The notes beneath the pieces are model-generated. The model did not search any database and was not told the origin of the DNA. It saw nothing but the letters and a program-made list of their open reading frames with translations. 64,000 bases of DNA from Labilibaculum antarcticum (lineage in GTDB: Bacteria > Bacteroidota > Bacteroidia > Bacteroidales > Marinifilaceae), in assembly GCF_002356295.1 (NCBI RefSeq), contig NZ_AP018042.1, forward strand, positions 3,628,361 through 3,692,360, read 5' to 3'. Positions 62,682-64,000 of this stretch are shown in pieces (position 1 is the first letter of the stretch; every line of letters begins with the position of its first letter). The translations under genes were made by a program, and so were the position numbers.

Positions 62682-63398
62682 CTATAAATCCAATTGTATT
62701 CCGATTAAAAAGCGAGGCATAAATTTCGGTTGGTCGACAGCTTTGTCAGCATCTTTATATCTAAACTTGGTATCTGTCTCGTTATCAGTTCTTGCATTTA
62801 CATTATCATTATCTGGATAGTAGGATGTATCATGTCCTTGTAGTTTTGCAGATAGATAATAATCTAATCCTCCAATAATTAGTAATTGAAGTCCGTCAGA
62901 AATTTTATAATGGCTTTCAAAACCACCACCAAGTCCAAATTGTGAACTTGTAACATCAAAATCTTCATTACCTCCAATGTATTTAAAATTACTTCGGAAT
63001 TTTGAATATCGAGGGCCAATGAACCAGTAGGAAGATGAATTCCCCATTAATGTCATCGGTTTTAGAAAATCAATTCGTAAATCTAAACTGCGTCCTTTTT
63101 CCTCAGGTACTCCATTGGTTGCATTGTTTATGAATATTCTACGAGCATCGGCCGAATTGCCTGGATTTAACCAGGTATAGCCAACTCCAAGGCGAATATC
63201 GAAGGGCAAGTCTGTTGATAGTTCATGAAGAACAAGATTTGCACCTAGGTTAACTCCTCTGTTTAGTCCTGCAGTAAATTGAAAATCAGTTTTTTGTTTG
63301 AATTTTGATTGTTCTTGAGCTTTTGTTTGCAATGCATTTGTAAATAGTAATGTGAGTAGCAAAGCCCATGAGTATTTTCTGAAATTTTTTTGTTGCAT
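62682..63398 (-). CDS. Outer-membrane beta-barrel protein, probable
   Basis: 238 residues. The signal peptide (about 1-27, ending TKAQ) is followed by alternating hydrophobic/polar strands ending with PRFLIGIQLDL, the pattern of a small outer-membrane barrel. Tandem strands such as FDIRLGVGYTWLNPG and SYWFIGPRYSKFRSNFKYIG recall OprF- or porin-like Bacteroidota barrels. Function unknown. It is convergent with the histidine kinase gene (gap of 19 bases) and divergent from the glutaminase gene. Confidence 0.8.
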   Translation of the reverse strand: MQQKNFRKYSWALLLTLLFTNALQTKAQEQSKFKQKTDFQFTAGLNRGVNLGANLVLHELSTDLPFDIRLGVGYTWLNPGNSADARRIFINNATNGVPEEKGRSLDLRIDFLKPMTLMGNSSSYWFIGPRYSKFRSNFKYIGGNEDFDVTSSQFGLGGGFESHYKISDGLQLLIIGGLDYYLSAKLQGHDTSYYPDNDNVNARTDNETDTKFRYKDADKAVDQPKFMPRFLIGIQLDL

Positions 63399-63666
63399 AG
63401 TTAATTATTGGATAAGTTATTTTCGATTATAACGTCCATCCTTTTTTTATATTGCATGAAAAAATCACACAAAAGTGTGTTGTTCTGATAAATAGCTCAT
63501 GTATAGCGATAAAGAGATCTGATAATCTGCTAAAAAATTTTAAACAGGAAATAATAAAAAGTTCTATTTTGATTGGTGTGATAGATAGTCCGGATTAGTT
63601 TATTTTTGATTTAATAGGATTTTACAGTTCAAAATGTAACTTTAAGTCAACTTAATCAAGCTATTT

Positions 63667-64000
63667 ATGAACTATCAAAAGATATTTACAGAAGTATTGA
63701 AAAAGATGGATGGATATAAGGATTCAGGGAGTCCTGCATCCTATATTCCCGAACTTCGAGATGTAGATCCAAGTAAATTTGGAGTTCATTTGATCACAAA
63801 TAAGAATAAAAATTACAGTATTGGTGATTCTGAAGAAAAGTTCTCCATTCAAAGTATTTCAAAAGTGCTGTCGTTGGTGATGGCGTATAAATTAATAGAT
63901 GAGGATTTGTGGAAAAGAGTGGGAGTTGAACCATCTGGCACTCCTTTTAATTCATTGATTCAGTTGGAGTATGATCAGGGGATTCCTCGTAATCCTTTTA
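63667..64000 (+). CDS. glsA: Glutaminase (5' part; continues beyond window)
   Basis: ATG at 63667 opens MNYQKIFTEVLKKMDGYKDS, followed by YIPELRDVDPSKFGVHLITN and KFSIQSISKVLSLVMAYKLI. The block F-S-I-Q-S-I-S-K holds the catalytic Ser/Lys pair of serine-dependent glutaminase A. The visible 111 codons cover the N-terminal third; the rest lies past 64000. It converts glutamine to glutamate and ammonia in the cytoplasm. It is divergent from the outer-membrane barrel gene across a gap of about 270 bases. Confidence 0.93.
   Translation, partial: MNYQKIFTEVLKKMDGYKDSGSPASYIPELRDVDPSKFGVHLITNKNKNYSIGDSEEKFSIQSISKVLSLVMAYKLIDEDLWKRVGVEPSGTPFNSLIQLEYDQGIPRNPF

Overview
The window looks like part of a chromosome from a marine or sediment Bacteroidota, most likely of the Marinilabiliales/Marinifilaceae type. 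This rests on the AT-rich composition, TAnnTTTG-type -7 promoter boxes, many Cys-type sulfatases with lipobox or Sec signals, EFR1 flavoprotein, quinol NO reductase and typical Bacteroidota interspersed repeats. The genus is inferred, not proven.

Region 1 (1-21.8 kb) is a sulfated-polysaccharide degradation cluster. Three sulfatases run leftward (one cut by the window edge, one frameshifted). A leftward membrane regulator follows. Then come a rightward pair (an SGAT-motif secreted protein and a secreted FAD oxidoreductase), a rightward membrane-anchored LamG/SARP-like regulator, and a six-gene rightward operon: GH28, sulfatase, GH29, sulfatase, GH28, sulfatase. A leftover C-terminus of a second GH29 lies inside the operon. 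No SusC/SusD pair is present. The enzymes suggest a sulfated polymer containing uronic acid and fucose. Three phased TTACCC repeats lie between the SARP-like regulator and the operon and may be its operator.

Region 2 (21.8-27.4 kb) has an MFS transporter, two single-chain aconitase-family hydro-lyases (large and small domains fused) and two identical tRNA-Arg(TCT) genes.

Region 3 (27.4-45.6 kb) is a mosaic of decayed mobile DNA and small functional islands. It contains tyrosine-recombinase, IS1595-like and IS3-like remnants, at least four copies of an interspersed repeat, a heavily decayed type II NADH dehydrogenase, and genes broken by single indels (a cupin, a zinc-ribbon protein, a Ca2+/Na+ antiporter). 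Intact islands are a ZIP metal transporter, an Rrf2 regulator with quinol NO reductase, a cupin/DUF6448/AraC group, and an EFR1 flavoprotein preceded by two tandem mini-ORFs.

Region 4 (45.6-64 kb) is ordinary core-like sequence: DUF1287 protein; a TetR-controlled redox group (DoxX, TetR, Rossmann protein, CurA-like reductase, DJ-1/PfpI protein) with two matching operators; a small SANT-like protein; a DEAD-box helicase; the alpha-2-macroglobulin/PBP1C defence pair; a CNNM/CorC-type protein; a hybrid histidine kinase; an outer-membrane barrel; and the start of a glutaminase gene.
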